A stretch of 64,000 bases of DNA from Clostridiales bacterium. Lineage in GTDB: Bacteria > Bacillota > Clostridia > Oscillospirales > Oscillospiraceae. Both the position numbers and the translations under genes were made by a program. The notes beneath the pieces are model-generated. The model did not search any database. It had not been told where the DNA came from and was given only the letters and a program-made list of their open reading frames with translations. The DNA lies in contig JALFUW010000025.1 of NCBI GenBank assembly GCA_022786995.1, positions 1-64,000 on the forward strand, in the 5' to 3' direction. Positions 7,378-16,819 of the stretch are shown here, piece by piece (position 1 is the stretch's first letter; the number at the start of each line of letters is the position of its first letter).

Positions 7378-8586
7378 ATGGCCCAGAATGTACTGTCGAT
7401 TACCCAGCTGAATGAATACATCCGTGGAAAAATGGATACGGATCCGCTGCTGACACAAGTTGCTGTTCGAGGGGAAATCAGCAATTATAAGCTTTATCCA
7501 TCCGGACACCACTATTTCACACTGAAAGATGAGGGCAGCGCGTTAAGGTGCGTTCTGTTTAAGGGGAATGCGGCGAGGCTTCGCTTCCGGCCGGAAAACG
7601 GCATGAAAATTATCGCGATGGGGAAGGTGTCTGTTTATCCCAGAGACGGCGCCTATCAGCTGTACTGCACTGGGTTGACCATGGATGGTGTCGGCGACTT
7701 ATACGCGGCATTTGAGCAGCTTAAGAAAAAACTGGAGGCTCAGGGCTTGTTTGACCCGGCACATAAAAAACCGATCCCCAAATATCCGGGAACCATCGGA
7801 ATCATTACCAGTTCCGCCGGTGCGGCTGTTCACGATATGCTGCGAATTCTGAGAAAACGCTATCCGCTCAGTAAGGTTCGGCTGCTGCCTGTCCGGGTAC
7901 AGGGTGTGGAAGCACCTGGTGAGATTGCGGCGGCGATTGGATATGCCAATCATTACCGGCTTGCGGATTTGCTCATAGTTGGCCGGGGCGGTGGCTCCAT
8001 TGAAGATTTGTGGGCATTTAACGACGAGCGGGTTGCCTATGCCATTTATCATTCCGAAATTCCTGTGATCTCAGCGGTTGGACACGAGCCGGACGTTACA
8101 ATTTCCGATTATGTTGCAGACCTGCGGGCAGCAACGCCATCTAATGCAGCCGAGCTTGCTGTCCCGGATCAGGATGCCCTGCGGCAGAATTTGGACGCAA
8201 TGTCAAACGCCATGGTGTCCAGCCTGAGCCGGCAGGTGAAAGCGGCCCGCCAGCATTTGAAGGTTTTGTCCGCTTCGCAGGCACTGCGCAGTCCCACAGG
8301 ATATCTGGAGCAGAGAAGTCAGTCTGTGGAGCTGCTGAAAAACCGTCTGGTTGCAGCACAAAATCAGAATATCACCAGAGCCAGACAGCGCTACATTGCG
8401 CAAATCTCCAAGCTGGAGGCCATGAGCCCGCTGAAGGTATTGACACGGGGCTATTCCATGGCGCAGACGCAGAGGGGAGAAGTGGTTCGCTCGATCAACC
8501 AGGTAGAGCTGGGGGAACGAATCCGAATCAGACTCAGTGACGGTACTATTTCCGCAACGGTCATGAATAAGGAGGAAGGAAAATGA
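7378..8586 (+). CDS. xseA: Exodeoxyribonuclease VII large subunit
   Basis: 402 aa, catalytic subunit of the nuclease that trims single-stranded DNA from both ends. The N-terminal OB fold (about residues 10-100: VAVRGEISNYKLYPSGHHYFTLKDE) is followed by the exonuclease core (GIITSSAGAAVHDMLRILRKRYP, GRGGGSIEDLWAFNDE, AVGHEPDVTISD) and a coiled-coil C-terminus that binds XseB. It starts one base after the TsaD-like stop, with GGAGG 6 nt before the ATG, and overlaps xseB by 4 nt (ATGA). Confidence 0.97.
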   Translation: MAQNVLSITQLNEYIRGKMDTDPLLTQVAVRGEISNYKLYPSGHHYFTLKDEGSALRCVLFKGNAARLRFRPENGMKIIAMGKVSVYPRDGAYQLYCTGLTMDGVGDLYAAFEQLKKKLEAQGLFDPAHKKPIPKYPGTIGIITSSAGAAVHDMLRILRKRYPLSKVRLLPVRVQGVEAPGEIAAAIGYANHYRLADLLIVGRGGGSIEDLWAFNDERVAYAIYHSEIPVISAVGHEPDVTISDYVADLRAATPSNAAELAVPDQDALRQNLDAMSNAMVSSLSRQVKAARQHLKVLSASQALRSPTGYLEQRSQSVELLKNRLVAAQNQNITRARQRYIAQISKLEAMSPLKVLTRGYSMAQTQRGEVVRSINQVELGERIRIRLSDGTISATVMNKEEGK

Positions 8587-8816
8587 ATCAGGAGAATCAG
8601 ACCTTTGAAGCATCCATGGCTCGGTTGGAGCAGATCGTTCGTGCAATGGAGCGGGGAGACGTGGCTCTGGAAGAATCACTGAAACTGTTCCAGGAGGGTA
8701 CCGAGCTGGTCAGAAACTGCCAGAAGCTGTTGGATGATGCCCAACTTCAGATTAAAAAGATCATGACGGCGCCGGATGGAAGCCCTGTAGAGGAGGAATT
8801 TCAGGATGAACCTTGA
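8583..8816 (+). CDS. xseB: Exodeoxyribonuclease VII small subunit
   Basis: 77 aa helical subunit that coats the XseA coiled coil. FEASMARLEQIVRAMERGDVALEESLKLFQEG is the family signature. The ATG overlaps the xseA stop and the 3' end overlaps ispA by 11 nt, so the three genes are translationally coupled. Confidence 0.96.
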   Translation: MNQENQTFEASMARLEQIVRAMERGDVALEESLKLFQEGTELVRNCQKLLDDAQLQIKKIMTAPDGSPVEEEFQDEP

Positions 8817-9681
8817 GAAGCAGTGCCATGAATACCGTGAGTATGTGGAGGGCTATCTGAAAGAGCACTACGAGGCCCTGTCAGACCAGCCCCAGAAGCT
8901 GCTGTTTGATGCCATGCAGTATAGTCTGATGGCGGGAGGAAAGCGTTTGCGTCCAATCCTTGCGTTTGAATTCTGCCGAATCTGCGGCAATGATTGGAAG
9001 GCAGCCGCGCCCTTTGCGGCCGCGATTGAAATGATCCATACTTATAGCCTGATTCACGACGATTTGCCCTGCATGGACAACGACGACTATCGTCGTGGAC
9101 GCCTGACCAACCACAAGGTGTATGGAGAAGGAATGGCGGTATTAGCAGGTGACGCGCTGCTGACGGACGCTTTCGGAATTGCGGCTTCCGCAAAGCTTCC
9201 CAGGCCAGAGGATATGGCAACTGCCATTGGCGTTCTTTCCGAATGTGCCGGTTCGATCGGAATGGTTGGCGGTCAGGTGCTGGATATCATGAGCGAAGAA
9301 CGGGAGCTGACTGAACAGGAGGTTCTGGATATCCAGAATCGGAAAACAGGCTGCCTGATCTCCGCTGCTTGTGCCCTCGGCGTTCTTGCGGGCGGCGGAA
9401 GTGAAAAGCAGCATGATGCTGCCTGCCAGTTTGCGGCAGGTCTTGGGCTGGCTTTTCAGATTCGTGACGATATGCTGGATGTGATCGGAACACAGGAGGA
9501 GCTTGGAAAGGCAACCGGTGTAGATTCTCAAAAAAACACATTTGTAAAACTTTATGGCCTAAAAAGATGTGAAGAATTGGTTGCATCCTATACAAATTAC
9601 GCAATCAAGGCACTAAATGCGTTTGCAGATCCCGGCATCTTAAAAGCGCTTGCAGCATCTCTGACAGATCGGAGAGTGTAG
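8806..9681 (+). CDS. ispA: Farnesyl/geranyl diphosphate synthase (IspA-type)
   Basis: 291 aa trans-prenyltransferase that condenses DMAPP/GPP with IPP, feeding undecaprenyl phosphate and quinone synthesis. It has both aspartate-rich motifs, DDLPCMD (first, near residue 85) and RDDMLD (second, near 225), plus GGKRLRP near the N-terminus. Linkage xseA-xseB-ispA is common in Firmicutes, often with dxs next; dxs is absent here and an AlkD-like gene follows after 1 base. Chain length cannot be fixed by eye, although residues before the first Asp motif look like short-chain enzymes. Confidence 0.93.
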   Translation: MNLEKQCHEYREYVEGYLKEHYEALSDQPQKLLFDAMQYSLMAGGKRLRPILAFEFCRICGNDWKAAAPFAAAIEMIHTYSLIHDDLPCMDNDDYRRGRLTNHKVYGEGMAVLAGDALLTDAFGIAASAKLPRPEDMATAIGVLSECAGSIGMVGGQVLDIMSEERELTEQEVLDIQNRKTGCLISAACALGVLAGGGSEKQHDAACQFAAGLGLAFQIRDDMLDVIGTQEELGKATGVDSQKNTFVKLYGLKRCEELVASYTNYAIKALNAFADPGILKALAASLTDRRV

Positions 9682-9682
9682 T

Positions 9683-10360
9683 GTGCTCTCAAGTCAGCTT
9701 CTCGATGTTCTATACGAAAACCAGGATGAAACGTACAGGCAGATGCAGATCAGGCTGCTCCCAAATCTGGAACCTGATTCCATTATCGGCGTAAGAACGC
9801 CTGTGTTACGTTCAATCGCCGGGCAGCTGGAGGATGCTTCTGTTTTTCTGGATAGCCTTCCTCATCGTTTCTTTGAAGAAAACCAGATCCACAGCTTTCT
9901 TATCGAGCTGGAAAAGAATTTTGATGTGGCTGTTTCAGAAATTGAAGGTTTTTTACCGTTTGTCGATAACTGGGCAACATGCGATCAGCTCAGGCCAAGA
10001 TGCTTTCAAAGGAACCGGCGGAAGCTTTTGCCGTATATCCGTAAATGGATTGCTTCCGATGAGACGTATACGATTCGCTTTGGTGTTGGTATGCTGATGG
10101 TTCATTTTTTGGATGAGGATTTTGAGGCATCCCTTTTGGAACTGCCTGCGGGGGTGCATTCAGAGGAATACTATGTTCGAATGATGATTGCGTGGTATTT
10201 TGCAACCGCGCTTGCAAAGCAATATGATGCCGCTCTTCCGTATATCAGCGGTTACAGGCTTGATAAATGGACGCATAACAAGACGATTCAGAAGGCAATT
10301 GAAAGCAATCGGGTTGCGCCGGAGCATAAACAAGAGTTGGTTGGATATCGCCTGAAATAG
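9683..10360 (+). CDS. DNA alkylation repair protein, AlkD-like HEAT-repeat family
   Basis: 225 aa all-helical protein resembling AlkC/AlkD glycosylases, which remove bulky or cationic alkylated bases. The segments SIIGVRTPVLRSIAGQL, NWATCDQLRPRCFQ and ALPYISGYRLDKWTHNKTIQKAIESNRV match the family layout. The central FVDNWATCD holds the aspartate position used in catalysis. The start is GTG at 9683, one base after the ispA stop, so it is likely the last gene of this operon. Codon use is more A+T rich than the upstream genes. Confidence 0.82.
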   Translation: MLSSQLLDVLYENQDETYRQMQIRLLPNLEPDSIIGVRTPVLRSIAGQLEDASVFLDSLPHRFFEENQIHSFLIELEKNFDVAVSEIEGFLPFVDNWATCDQLRPRCFQRNRRKLLPYIRKWIASDETYTIRFGVGMLMVHFLDEDFEASLLELPAGVHSEEYYVRMMIAWYFATALAKQYDAALPYISGYRLDKWTHNKTIQKAIESNRVAPEHKQELVGYRLK

Positions 10361-10365
10361 AAACA

Positions 10366-10400
10366 AGTCTGGAAGAGGAAACCCCTTCCAGACTGTTTTT
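10366..10400. terminator. Terminator between AlkD-like gene and aroF-like gene
   Basis: Stem AGTCTGGAAG/CTTCCAGACT with a 9 nt loop, then GTTTTTTAT on the plus strand. On the minus strand the tail is TTGTTTCTATTT. It serves the two convergent operons. Confidence 0.85.
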
Positions 10401-11431
10401 TATATTTGTTCGGCAATTTCCTGAACCAGACGTTCTGTTTCATTCCAACCAATACAGGGATCGGTGATGGACTTTCCGTAGATGCCCTCGCCGATTTTCT
10501 GACAGCCGTTTTCCAGATAGGACTCGATCATAAATCCCTTTACCATAGAGCGTATCTCGGCGCTATGGCGGCAGGTATAGAGAACATCCTTGCAAATTCT
10601 CGGCTGCTGATCGTATTTCTTGGCGGAGTTAGAATGGTTTGCGTCTACAATCAGAGCCATATTCTGAAGGCCCTTGGCCCGATATGCCTGATTGAGAAAT
10701 TCCAAATCCTCATAGTGGTAGTTGGGATGGGCTTCACCATGCTTATTCACATAGCCACGAAGAATTGCATGGGCCAGGGGATTTCCAGTGGTTTCCACCT
10801 CCCAGCCCCGGTAGATAAAGGTGTGAGGACTTTGCGCTGCCAGAATGGAATTGAGCATCACAGAGATATCACCGCTGGTAGGATTCTTCATACCGACCGG
10901 GACAGAAATTCCGCTGGACGTCAGCCGATGCTCCTGATTCTCCACGCTTCTGGCGCCGACAGCAACATAGGAAAGCAGATCTGACAGGTAGCGGTAATTG
11001 TCGGGATAGAGCATTTCGTCAGCGGTAGACAATCCAGTGCTTGCCAATACGTTTGTGTGAAGCCGGCGAATGGCAATTACACCCTGAAGCATGTCCGATT
11101 TCTGTTCAGGATCCGGCTGATGAAGCAATCCCTTATACCCAGCGCCAGTCGTGCGGGGTTTGTTGGTATATACTCGGGGAATCAGGATTAACCTGTCCGA
11201 AACGACCTCCTGGAGCTTCGCCAGACGCTGGCAATAATCAAGAACGGCATCTTCCCGATCAGCAGAACAAGGCCCGACAATCAGGACCATTTTGTCGCTG
11301 TGTCCAGTGAATATGTCGGCAATTTCCGCATCCCGTGCTTCTTTGAGGCGAGACAGCTCAGCGGTCAGCGGATATTGTTCTTTGATTTCTTTTGGAACCG
11401 GCAGCTTCCGATTAAAGTGCATGTTTTTCAT
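10400..11431 (-). CDS. 3-deoxy-7-phosphoheptulonate synthase (DAHP synthase, class I)
   Basis: 343 aa enzyme that joins phosphoenolpyruvate and erythrose 4-phosphate, the first step of aromatic amino acid synthesis. Characteristic segments are IVGPCSADRED, PRVYTNKPRTTGAGYKG, GARSVENQEHR, GMKNPTSGD, DANHSNS and a C-terminal KSITDPCIGW. It belongs to the AroF/AroG/AroH class and not the chorismate mutase-fused class. Which feedback amino acid controls it cannot be told from sequence by eye. The ATG at 11431 follows AAAGGA. It lies 30 bases downstream of the nucleotidase gene on the same strand and may be read through from it. Confidence 0.93.
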   Translation of the reverse strand: MKNMHFNRKLPVPKEIKEQYPLTAELSRLKEARDAEIADIFTGHSDKMVLIVGPCSADREDAVLDYCQRLAKLQEVVSDRLILIPRVYTNKPRTTGAGYKGLLHQPDPEQKSDMLQGVIAIRRLHTNVLASTGLSTADEMLYPDNYRYLSDLLSYVAVGARSVENQEHRLTSSGISVPVGMKNPTSGDISVMLNSILAAQSPHTFIYRGWEVETTGNPLAHAILRGYVNKHGEAHPNYHYEDLEFLNQAYRAKGLQNMALIVDANHSNSAKKYDQQPRICKDVLYTCRHSAEIRSMVKGFMIESYLENGCQKIGEGIYGKSITDPCIGWNETERLVQEIAEQI

Positions 11432-11461
11432 ATTTTTTTCGTCCTTTTCTATATTACCGTT

Positions 11462-13468
11462 TTATTCGGGCTTTTTTCGCATATAAACAATCAGGCCAAA
11501 GATTGCTGCCAGAGACACGATGGCGATTACCAGCGGCAAGACAGGGAAGGGAGCAGACTCCGCTTCCACGGGGAGCTTTTCTACAGTCTCCGCAGGTGCG
11601 GTTTCGGTAACTTCCGTTGGAACAGTGACTTCCTCACTTGGCATTGGATCGTGTTTTCCTTCGGCAAATACAATTCGCCCGGAGCCATTGACTGCCCCAT
11701 AGTCAATCCCAAAGCTGGGGTACTTCTCCAGCAGCGGGGAATTCGATGCCTTGACGGTGTTATCTTCAAATGCCTGTACATAGTTCGCAAGAACCATATA
11801 ACCCCGCATGACATAATCAATCACATTGACCCCAGAGGACAACATAGTATACCCGTTTCCGGAATTTCTGAGGATATAATCGGAGCCTGCAATCCGATAA
11901 TTGGCTTGCGTATCCAGCGGTTTCCAGCCATCCGTGGCCTTGTCATAGATTTCTACGTCGTGAACGCGGTATCCATCAGTTGGGCCGCCAATCCACATGA
12001 AGCCATCGTCGCTTTTCTGCGTGGAATCCGGCCATTGGGTATCCACTTGATAACGGATGCCTGAAACTTGCAAAAAACCATTGCATTCTTCTCCGCTTCC
12101 GGCACGACGAGCGCCCCATTCCAGTGCATCCAGAAGCTGCTGCCCGGTTATGATCTGCAAACAGACAGAATCGCTGAAGGGTTGGATATTCTTGCAGGTT
12201 TTGTAGGTCATGGCACCCTTGATCGACTCATTTCGAATCCCGCCACCATACACGATTGCACCATCCACATTCATACCCATTTGATCAAACAGATAATAAA
12301 GTGCGTCCGCTGCGAAGTCGCCGGTATTGGTCTCCTGCATGCAAGCAAGCTGCTTTCCATCCTCAGAGGAGTTTTCAAGAACGACGTTTGTTTCTCCAAT
12401 CTTCTGTTTCAATGCCAGATTGACTTTTTTAATCCACTGATTCTTTTGCGCGGCAATGGTGTAATCAATCGGCCAATCTGGCCCACCGTATAGTTCGGAA
12501 GAGAGCTGATAACCAACGATCTGAGAGGTCTTGGAGCCATCCTTGTTGGTGACGGTTTTCTGCAGTTCATTGCAATCTATGAGATCGGAACGAATTTCGC
12601 CGGTTTCGTAGTCGATAATCATAATCCCGACCTTATTCAGATTTTCCCCGGCCTGTGTCAGAAGGGTAGTCGTTCCATTGGCGCTGAGCACCTGCTTTTG
12701 CCTTATCATGCTATGGGAGTGCCCATCGATGAAGGCATCCAGACCGCTGACATTTTCAATCACTTCTTCACTTGTCCAGGGAGAGGAGGATGGATCGTCA
12801 CCCAGGTGGCCTACAGCGATGACTTTGGTAGCACCGGCTTTGCGGACGGCATTTACCGTATTCTGAACCTCGTCATATAGGGCCTTTCCATTATCACTGC
12901 CGGAAATTTCATAACAGAAATTGCCATTATCATCCTGGAAATGGGCAGGTGCAGCATTCAGGATCGTTTCAGGCGTTGTAATCCCGATAAAAGCCACAAT
13001 TTCTTTTCCAAAATGGTAAGCGTGAAAAGGTTCCAGCAGCCGCTCTCCGCGAACGCCATCTGACTGATGATAAAAGTTACAGGAAAGGTAGGGAAACTCC
13101 GCTTCCTGTGTGCGCTTCAAAAAGGTATCCATTCCGTAATCAAAATCATGGTTTCCCGGGACTGCCAGATCAAAACCGGCTTTGTTCATCAGCTGTACAA
13201 TGGTCGCACCCTTATCCAGTGATCCGAATTCTGTCCCTTGCAGATGGTCTCCGGCATCCACAAGAAGAACATAGCGGTATTCTTTTTCCAACTGTTTTTT
13301 GATTGCCCCAATGGTGTCATAGCTCAAGGGGCGGTCTATATTGGCGTGGGCATCATTGATGTACAGTATCACAATATCATTGGATTTGCCTTCATCCAAG
13401 GCGGATACAGGAACACACAATATGGCAATCAGCATCACGGAGCAAAGGAATGAAAACAGTTTCCGCAT
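11462..13468 (-). CDS. Surface-anchored 5'-nucleotidase / 2',3'-cyclic phosphodiesterase
   Basis: 668 aa. An N-terminal signal peptide (MRKLFSFLCSVMLIAILCV) is followed by a metallophosphatase domain with metal ligands in NDAHAN, DAGDHLQG, GNHDFDYG, GHLGDD and DGHSHS (to about residue 290). Next comes the 5'-nucleotidase C-terminal domain (about 340-580: GDFAADALYY, YGGGIRNESIKG, NGYTMLSSG), a Thr/Glu/Pro-rich linker, one membrane helix (PLVIAIVSLAAIFGLIVYM) and KKPE. It thus acts outside the membrane to salvage nucleosides and phosphate from extracellular nucleotides. There is no LPXTG motif; the C-terminal helix is the anchor. The ATG at 13468 follows AGGAGGGA. Confidence 0.93.
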   Translation of the reverse strand: MRKLFSFLCSVMLIAILCVPVSALDEGKSNDIVILYINDAHANIDRPLSYDTIGAIKKQLEKEYRYVLLVDAGDHLQGTEFGSLDKGATIVQLMNKAGFDLAVPGNHDFDYGMDTFLKRTQEAEFPYLSCNFYHQSDGVRGERLLEPFHAYHFGKEIVAFIGITTPETILNAAPAHFQDDNGNFCYEISGSDNGKALYDEVQNTVNAVRKAGATKVIAVGHLGDDPSSSPWTSEEVIENVSGLDAFIDGHSHSMIRQKQVLSANGTTTLLTQAGENLNKVGIMIIDYETGEIRSDLIDCNELQKTVTNKDGSKTSQIVGYQLSSELYGGPDWPIDYTIAAQKNQWIKKVNLALKQKIGETNVVLENSSEDGKQLACMQETNTGDFAADALYYLFDQMGMNVDGAIVYGGGIRNESIKGAMTYKTCKNIQPFSDSVCLQIITGQQLLDALEWGARRAGSGEECNGFLQVSGIRYQVDTQWPDSTQKSDDGFMWIGGPTDGYRVHDVEIYDKATDGWKPLDTQANYRIAGSDYILRNSGNGYTMLSSGVNVIDYVMRGYMVLANYVQAFEDNTVKASNSPLLEKYPSFGIDYGAVNGSGRIVFAEGKHDPMPSEEVTVPTEVTETAPAETVEKLPVEAESAPFPVLPLVIAIVSLAAIFGLIVYMRKKPE

Positions 13469-13561
13469 GACGTAATCCCTCCTTTTTCGACACTGGTATT
13501 TTACACCATTTCGTCGCAAAAGGGAAGTCCTGAAAAAGAGAATGCGCTATTATTTCACATA

Positions 13562-13590
13562 TGGACAACGCCATGGTTTTATGCTATTCT
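13562..13590 (+). promoter_or_regulatory. Promoter of GH25 lysozyme gene
   Basis: TGGACA (13562-13567), 17 bp spacer and TATTCT (13585-13590), about 45 bases before the preferred start codon. It lies in the 168 base divergent gap with the nucleotidase gene. Confidence 0.6.
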
Positions 13591-13636
13591 ATTGATGATA
13601 TTTTGGGAATTCCTCGCAAAGGAAATGGTAAAGAGT

Positions 13637-15220
13637 ATGAAAAATAGAGCTATTCTTCGCATGACAGCGGCTTTCTTGATTTTGTTCATTTGCAGTAGCT
13701 GCCTGTTTGGCTGCGGTAAGAAAAAAAGGGTGACAAAAGAGACGGAGGATACCACCTACGGTATCGATGTTGCCCGGTATCAGGGAACAATTGACTGGAA
13801 TGAGGTCGCCCAATCCGGGGTAGATTTTGCGATGATCCGGGTTGGATATCGCGGGCAGACCGACGGCATCATAAAGGAAGATCCCAACGGACGCTACAAT
13901 CTGCAGGAAGCTACAAAAGCCGGAATCAAGATTGGCGCGTATTTCTTCTCAACTGCCGTTTCCGAAGAAGAGGCAAAAGAAGAAGCGGCGTGGATGGGGG
14001 AGATTCTGGCAAAATACCCCATCACATACCCAGTGGTCTATGACTGTGAAGGGTTTCGGGAGACTTCCAGCAGACAGTACGCGATGAGCAAGCGCGAAAG
14101 AACGGATGCCGCATTGGCGTTTCTTGCGGCCATTGAGCGCCTTGGCTATGAAGGCATGTTTTACGCATCAAAAGGCGACATGGAATTTGACAATCACTGG
14201 GAAACTTCAAGAATTGAGGACAAATACAAAATATGGGTAGCACAATATCCGGCAGAACCGCATCCCCAGACGGAGGTATCCAGCTACGCGCAGACACATC
14301 ATATGTGGCAGTATTCCACAACGGGTTCTGTGCCGGGCATTTCTCTGCCTGTTGATTTGAATATCGCTTATTTTGGATATGATGGCATCGAACCGGCGCA
14401 AGACAAGACGCCTCCGGAGGAAGCGGAAGCGGATATCGAAGCCATGATGGACTTTACGCCGGTGTCGGAGGAGGTAACCGCCAAGGACGAAACGAATCTG
14501 CGTGATATCCCCAGTCAGGGTGATGACAGCCATGTGATGTGCACACTGAAAAACGGCGAAATCGTCAAGCGAATTGCAATCAGCAGCAGTGGATGGTCAA
14601 AGGTTGCATATGGGGAGAATATCTATTATGCTGTCTCCAGCTATTTAACGACGGATTTGAGCGTGAAACCTGCGGAAACAGAGGAAGATGATGGCATTCA
14701 GACGAAGTTTTCGCCAGTTAATGAAAGTGTTACCGCAAAGAAGCTGGTAAATCTCAGGAAACTGCCCAGCGTGGAGCATGAAGACGCGACTGTAATAGCG
14801 CAGCTAAAGCACGGCGATATTGCGACACGGGTTGGTATCAGTGATAATGGGTGGTCAAAGCTGAACTATCAAGGTGAAACCTGTTATGCCGTCAGCAGTT
14901 ATCTGGAACCGTTAGGACAGAGCACAGTGGCACCATCTTCAGAACAAACCGAAGATGATGCTTCTGCCGCCGAATCGTCGCCCATCGGCGAAATTCAAAC
15001 GCAGTTTGAGCCGATACAGGATCGTGTTACCGCAAAGGTTGAAGTGAACCTGCGTTCATTGCCCAGCGTGGAGGATCCGCGCTGTGTTGTAGTCGCCACT
15101 CTAAAAAACGGTGAGGTTGTCACGCGCAATGGTATCAACCGTGATGTGGGCTGGTCCAGAGTTGAGTACTATGGTCAGATTTTGTACTGCGTCAGTAACT
15201 ATCTGACTGCCGCGGAATAG
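13637..15220 (+). CDS. Lipoprotein lysozyme: GH25 muramidase with three SH3-like domains
   Basis: About 527 aa. The N-terminus is a lipoprotein signal (hydrophobic stretch then SSCLFGCGKK; lipobox cysteine near residue 26). A GH25 muramidase domain follows (about residues 40-260) with YGIDVARYQGTIDW, AYFFSTAVSEEEAKEEA and the catalytic acidic VVYDCEGF. Three bacterial SH3 repeats, each starting with a VTAK.NLR..PS pattern and ending AVSSYL/CVSNYL, occupy about 275-527, joined by acidic Ser/Glu linkers. It should cleave peptidoglycan from the outer face of the membrane. The start is uncertain: ATG 13637 gives a clean signal peptide, while ATG 13625 is possible; neither has a strong ribosome binding site. 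Confidence 0.88.
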   Translation: MKNRAILRMTAAFLILFICSSCLFGCGKKKRVTKETEDTTYGIDVARYQGTIDWNEVAQSGVDFAMIRVGYRGQTDGIIKEDPNGRYNLQEATKAGIKIGAYFFSTAVSEEEAKEEAAWMGEILAKYPITYPVVYDCEGFRETSSRQYAMSKRERTDAALAFLAAIERLGYEGMFYASKGDMEFDNHWETSRIEDKYKIWVAQYPAEPHPQTEVSSYAQTHHMWQYSTTGSVPGISLPVDLNIAYFGYDGIEPAQDKTPPEEAEADIEAMMDFTPVSEEVTAKDETNLRDIPSQGDDSHVMCTLKNGEIVKRIAISSSGWSKVAYGENIYYAVSSYLTTDLSVKPAETEEDDGIQTKFSPVNESVTAKKLVNLRKLPSVEHEDATVIAQLKHGDIATRVGISDNGWSKLNYQGETCYAVSSYLEPLGQSTVAPSSEQTEDDASAAESSPIGEIQTQFEPIQDRVTAKVEVNLRSLPSVEDPRCVVVATLKNGEVVTRNGINRDVGWSRVEYYGQILYCVSNYLTAAE

Positions 15221-15229
15221 GGGAGTATT

Positions 15230-15742
15230 GTGATACAAATTCGAAGAGGGACAATGCAGGACATGGAGCCGTTTATTGAATTGATGGCTCATGTCAGGCG
15301 GAACATGGAGCATAAGGAATGGTTGTATCTTGACCCGCCTGAGGAAGTGCGAAAAATGCTGCACAATGGTACCATGTCTCTATGGGTTGCAGTCGATAAC
15401 AAACGGATCGTGGGTGCATTTGATGCGCTGAAGCCCAAGCTCGCGCCGTTTAATTATGGCTATACCATTGGCCTTACCGAAGAAGACCTGCTGCGGGTAG
15501 TTAACATGGATACCGCAGTTGTGCATCCAGATTACCGTGGACATGGCTTGCAGCAGCGCCTGATGCAATGTGCGCAGATGGATCTGGTTGAATCGGGCGA
15601 ACGTATTCTGATGTGTACAGTGCATCCGCAGAATCAATTCAGTCTCAATAATGTACTTTCACAAGGATACAGGATTTGCAGGACTATGCCTATGTATGGA
15701 TCCATACGCCATGTGTTGAGAAAAGACATTGGTTCGTGGTAA
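15230..15742 (+). CDS. GNAT family N-acetyltransferase
   Basis: 170 aa single-domain acetyltransferase. It has the GNAT core: N-terminal IQIRRGTMQDMEPFIELM, the acetyl-CoA-binding VHPDYRGHGLQQRLMQCA (motif A, R/Q-x-x-G-x-G/A) and C-terminal HPQNQFSLNNVLSQGYRICRTMPMYGS. The substrate is unknown. GTG start at 15230, 9 bases after the lysozyme stop, so it is probably co-transcribed with that gene. Confidence 0.85.
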   Translation: MIQIRRGTMQDMEPFIELMAHVRRNMEHKEWLYLDPPEEVRKMLHNGTMSLWVAVDNKRIVGAFDALKPKLAPFNYGYTIGLTEEDLLRVVNMDTAVVHPDYRGHGLQQRLMQCAQMDLVESGERILMCTVHPQNQFSLNNVLSQGYRICRTMPMYGSIRHVLRKDIGSW

Positions 15743-15914
15743 CGATTCAGGCGCCCCGTCCAAACGGGCCGGATTTGCGCAAAATGTGGAATGATTCCAG
15801 ATTGCCCAGATGCCGTGCATTGGCGCTGTGGATAGATTCTCACTGCCGGCCATGTGGAAAAACGCGTCTTTTCCCGGCTGCTGAATCGTTACAAAAAATG
15901 ATTATTTCTGACAG

Positions 15915-15944
15915 CCACTCCGCTTTTCGCGGAGTGGTTTTTTG
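15915..15944 (+). terminator. Terminator upstream of spoIIIA operon
   Basis: 9 bp perfect stem CCACTCCGC/GCGGAGTGG, 5 nt loop, then TTTTTT. It closes the lysozyme-acetyltransferase unit. The 170 bases before it hold no gene I can support. Confidence 0.9.
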
Positions 15945-15991
15945 TGCTACTTCCGTTTCGGGGCGCATAGTCTATGGCAGGAGTGATGCAA

Positions 15992-16819
15992 ATGATTTGT
16001 GCATGGAAGCAGCTGCTGAGTGTATTGCCGCCGGACATCGGGCAGCAGGTGGACAGTGCCGGAAAAGAGACAATGCAGGAGCTTCGGCTGCGGCTGAATG
16101 CCCCGCCGGAAATGGTCTGCGGCACCGGGAGTGTCTGGCTGAAAGGAACGGCAAAAAAAGAAGACCTGAACTATATTGTCAATTCTGCCAGCCGTTATTC
16201 TCCGTGGTGCGCAAGCACCATGGCCCTCGGCTACATCACAGCGCCCGGAGGTCACAGAATCGGTATCTGCGGCGACGCGGTGCTCCATGCTGACGCACCC
16301 GGCAGCTTTCAGAGCATCACATCCCTGTGTATCCGTGTGGCTCGGGACTATCCGGGAGCTGCAGACAAAATCAAGGACATCTGGAAGTCCATCCTGATCA
16401 TCGGCGCCCCCGGCTGGGGGAAGACCACATTGCTTCGGGATCTGACAAGAAGAATTGCGAATGAGAGAGTTGTCTGCGTCGTGGACGAGCGTGAAGAACT
16501 TTTCCCGGAGGGCATCCAGCGAGGGAAACGGATGGATGTTCTGCACGGATTCCCGAAACCCCGTGGAATGAATATGATGCTTCGGACAATGGGGCCGGAT
16601 TATATCGCTGTGGACGAAATCACCGCGGAGCAGGACTGCGCCGGACTGATTCAGGCTGCGAACTGCGGTGTCCGCCTGATTGCCACGGCCCACGGTTCCG
16701 GCTTGCAGGATCTGCGGCAAAGGCCGCTGTACCAGCCACTTCTTGACAGAAAAATCTTCCAGACAATCGTACTTCTCAATAAGGACAAGTCCTACAGCGT
16801 AGAAAGGGTGGTATCATGA
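15992..16819 (+). CDS. spoIIIAA: Stage III sporulation protein AA (ATPase)
   Basis: 275 aa secretion-type ATPase of the mother-cell to forespore feeding tube (SpoIIIA-SpoIIQ channel). Walker A is GAPGWGKTT (near residue 140), Walker B VVCVVDERE, and AVDEITAEQDC follows. I choose the ATG at 15992 because AGGAG lies 8 nt upstream; an ATG at 15974 would place the ribosome binding site inside the gene. First gene of an eight-gene operon, presumably mother-cell (sigma-E) controlled by analogy; I could not identify the promoter with confidence. Overlaps spoIIIAB by 4 nt. Confidence 0.95.
   Translation: MICAWKQLLSVLPPDIGQQVDSAGKETMQELRLRLNAPPEMVCGTGSVWLKGTAKKEDLNYIVNSASRYSPWCASTMALGYITAPGGHRIGICGDAVLHADAPGSFQSITSLCIRVARDYPGAADKIKDIWKSILIIGAPGWGKTTLLRDLTRRIANERVVCVVDEREELFPEGIQRGKRMDVLHGFPKPRGMNMMLRTMGPDYIAVDEITAEQDCAGLIQAANCGVRLIATAHGSGLQDLRQRPLYQPLLDRKIFQTIVLLNKDKSYSVERVVS

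Noticed and set aside
15743-15991. A gene between the acetyltransferase and spoIIIAA
   Set aside because: The plus-strand frame there runs out of frame through the end of the acetyltransferase gene and into spoIIIAA; it has no start site signal and no family similarity.
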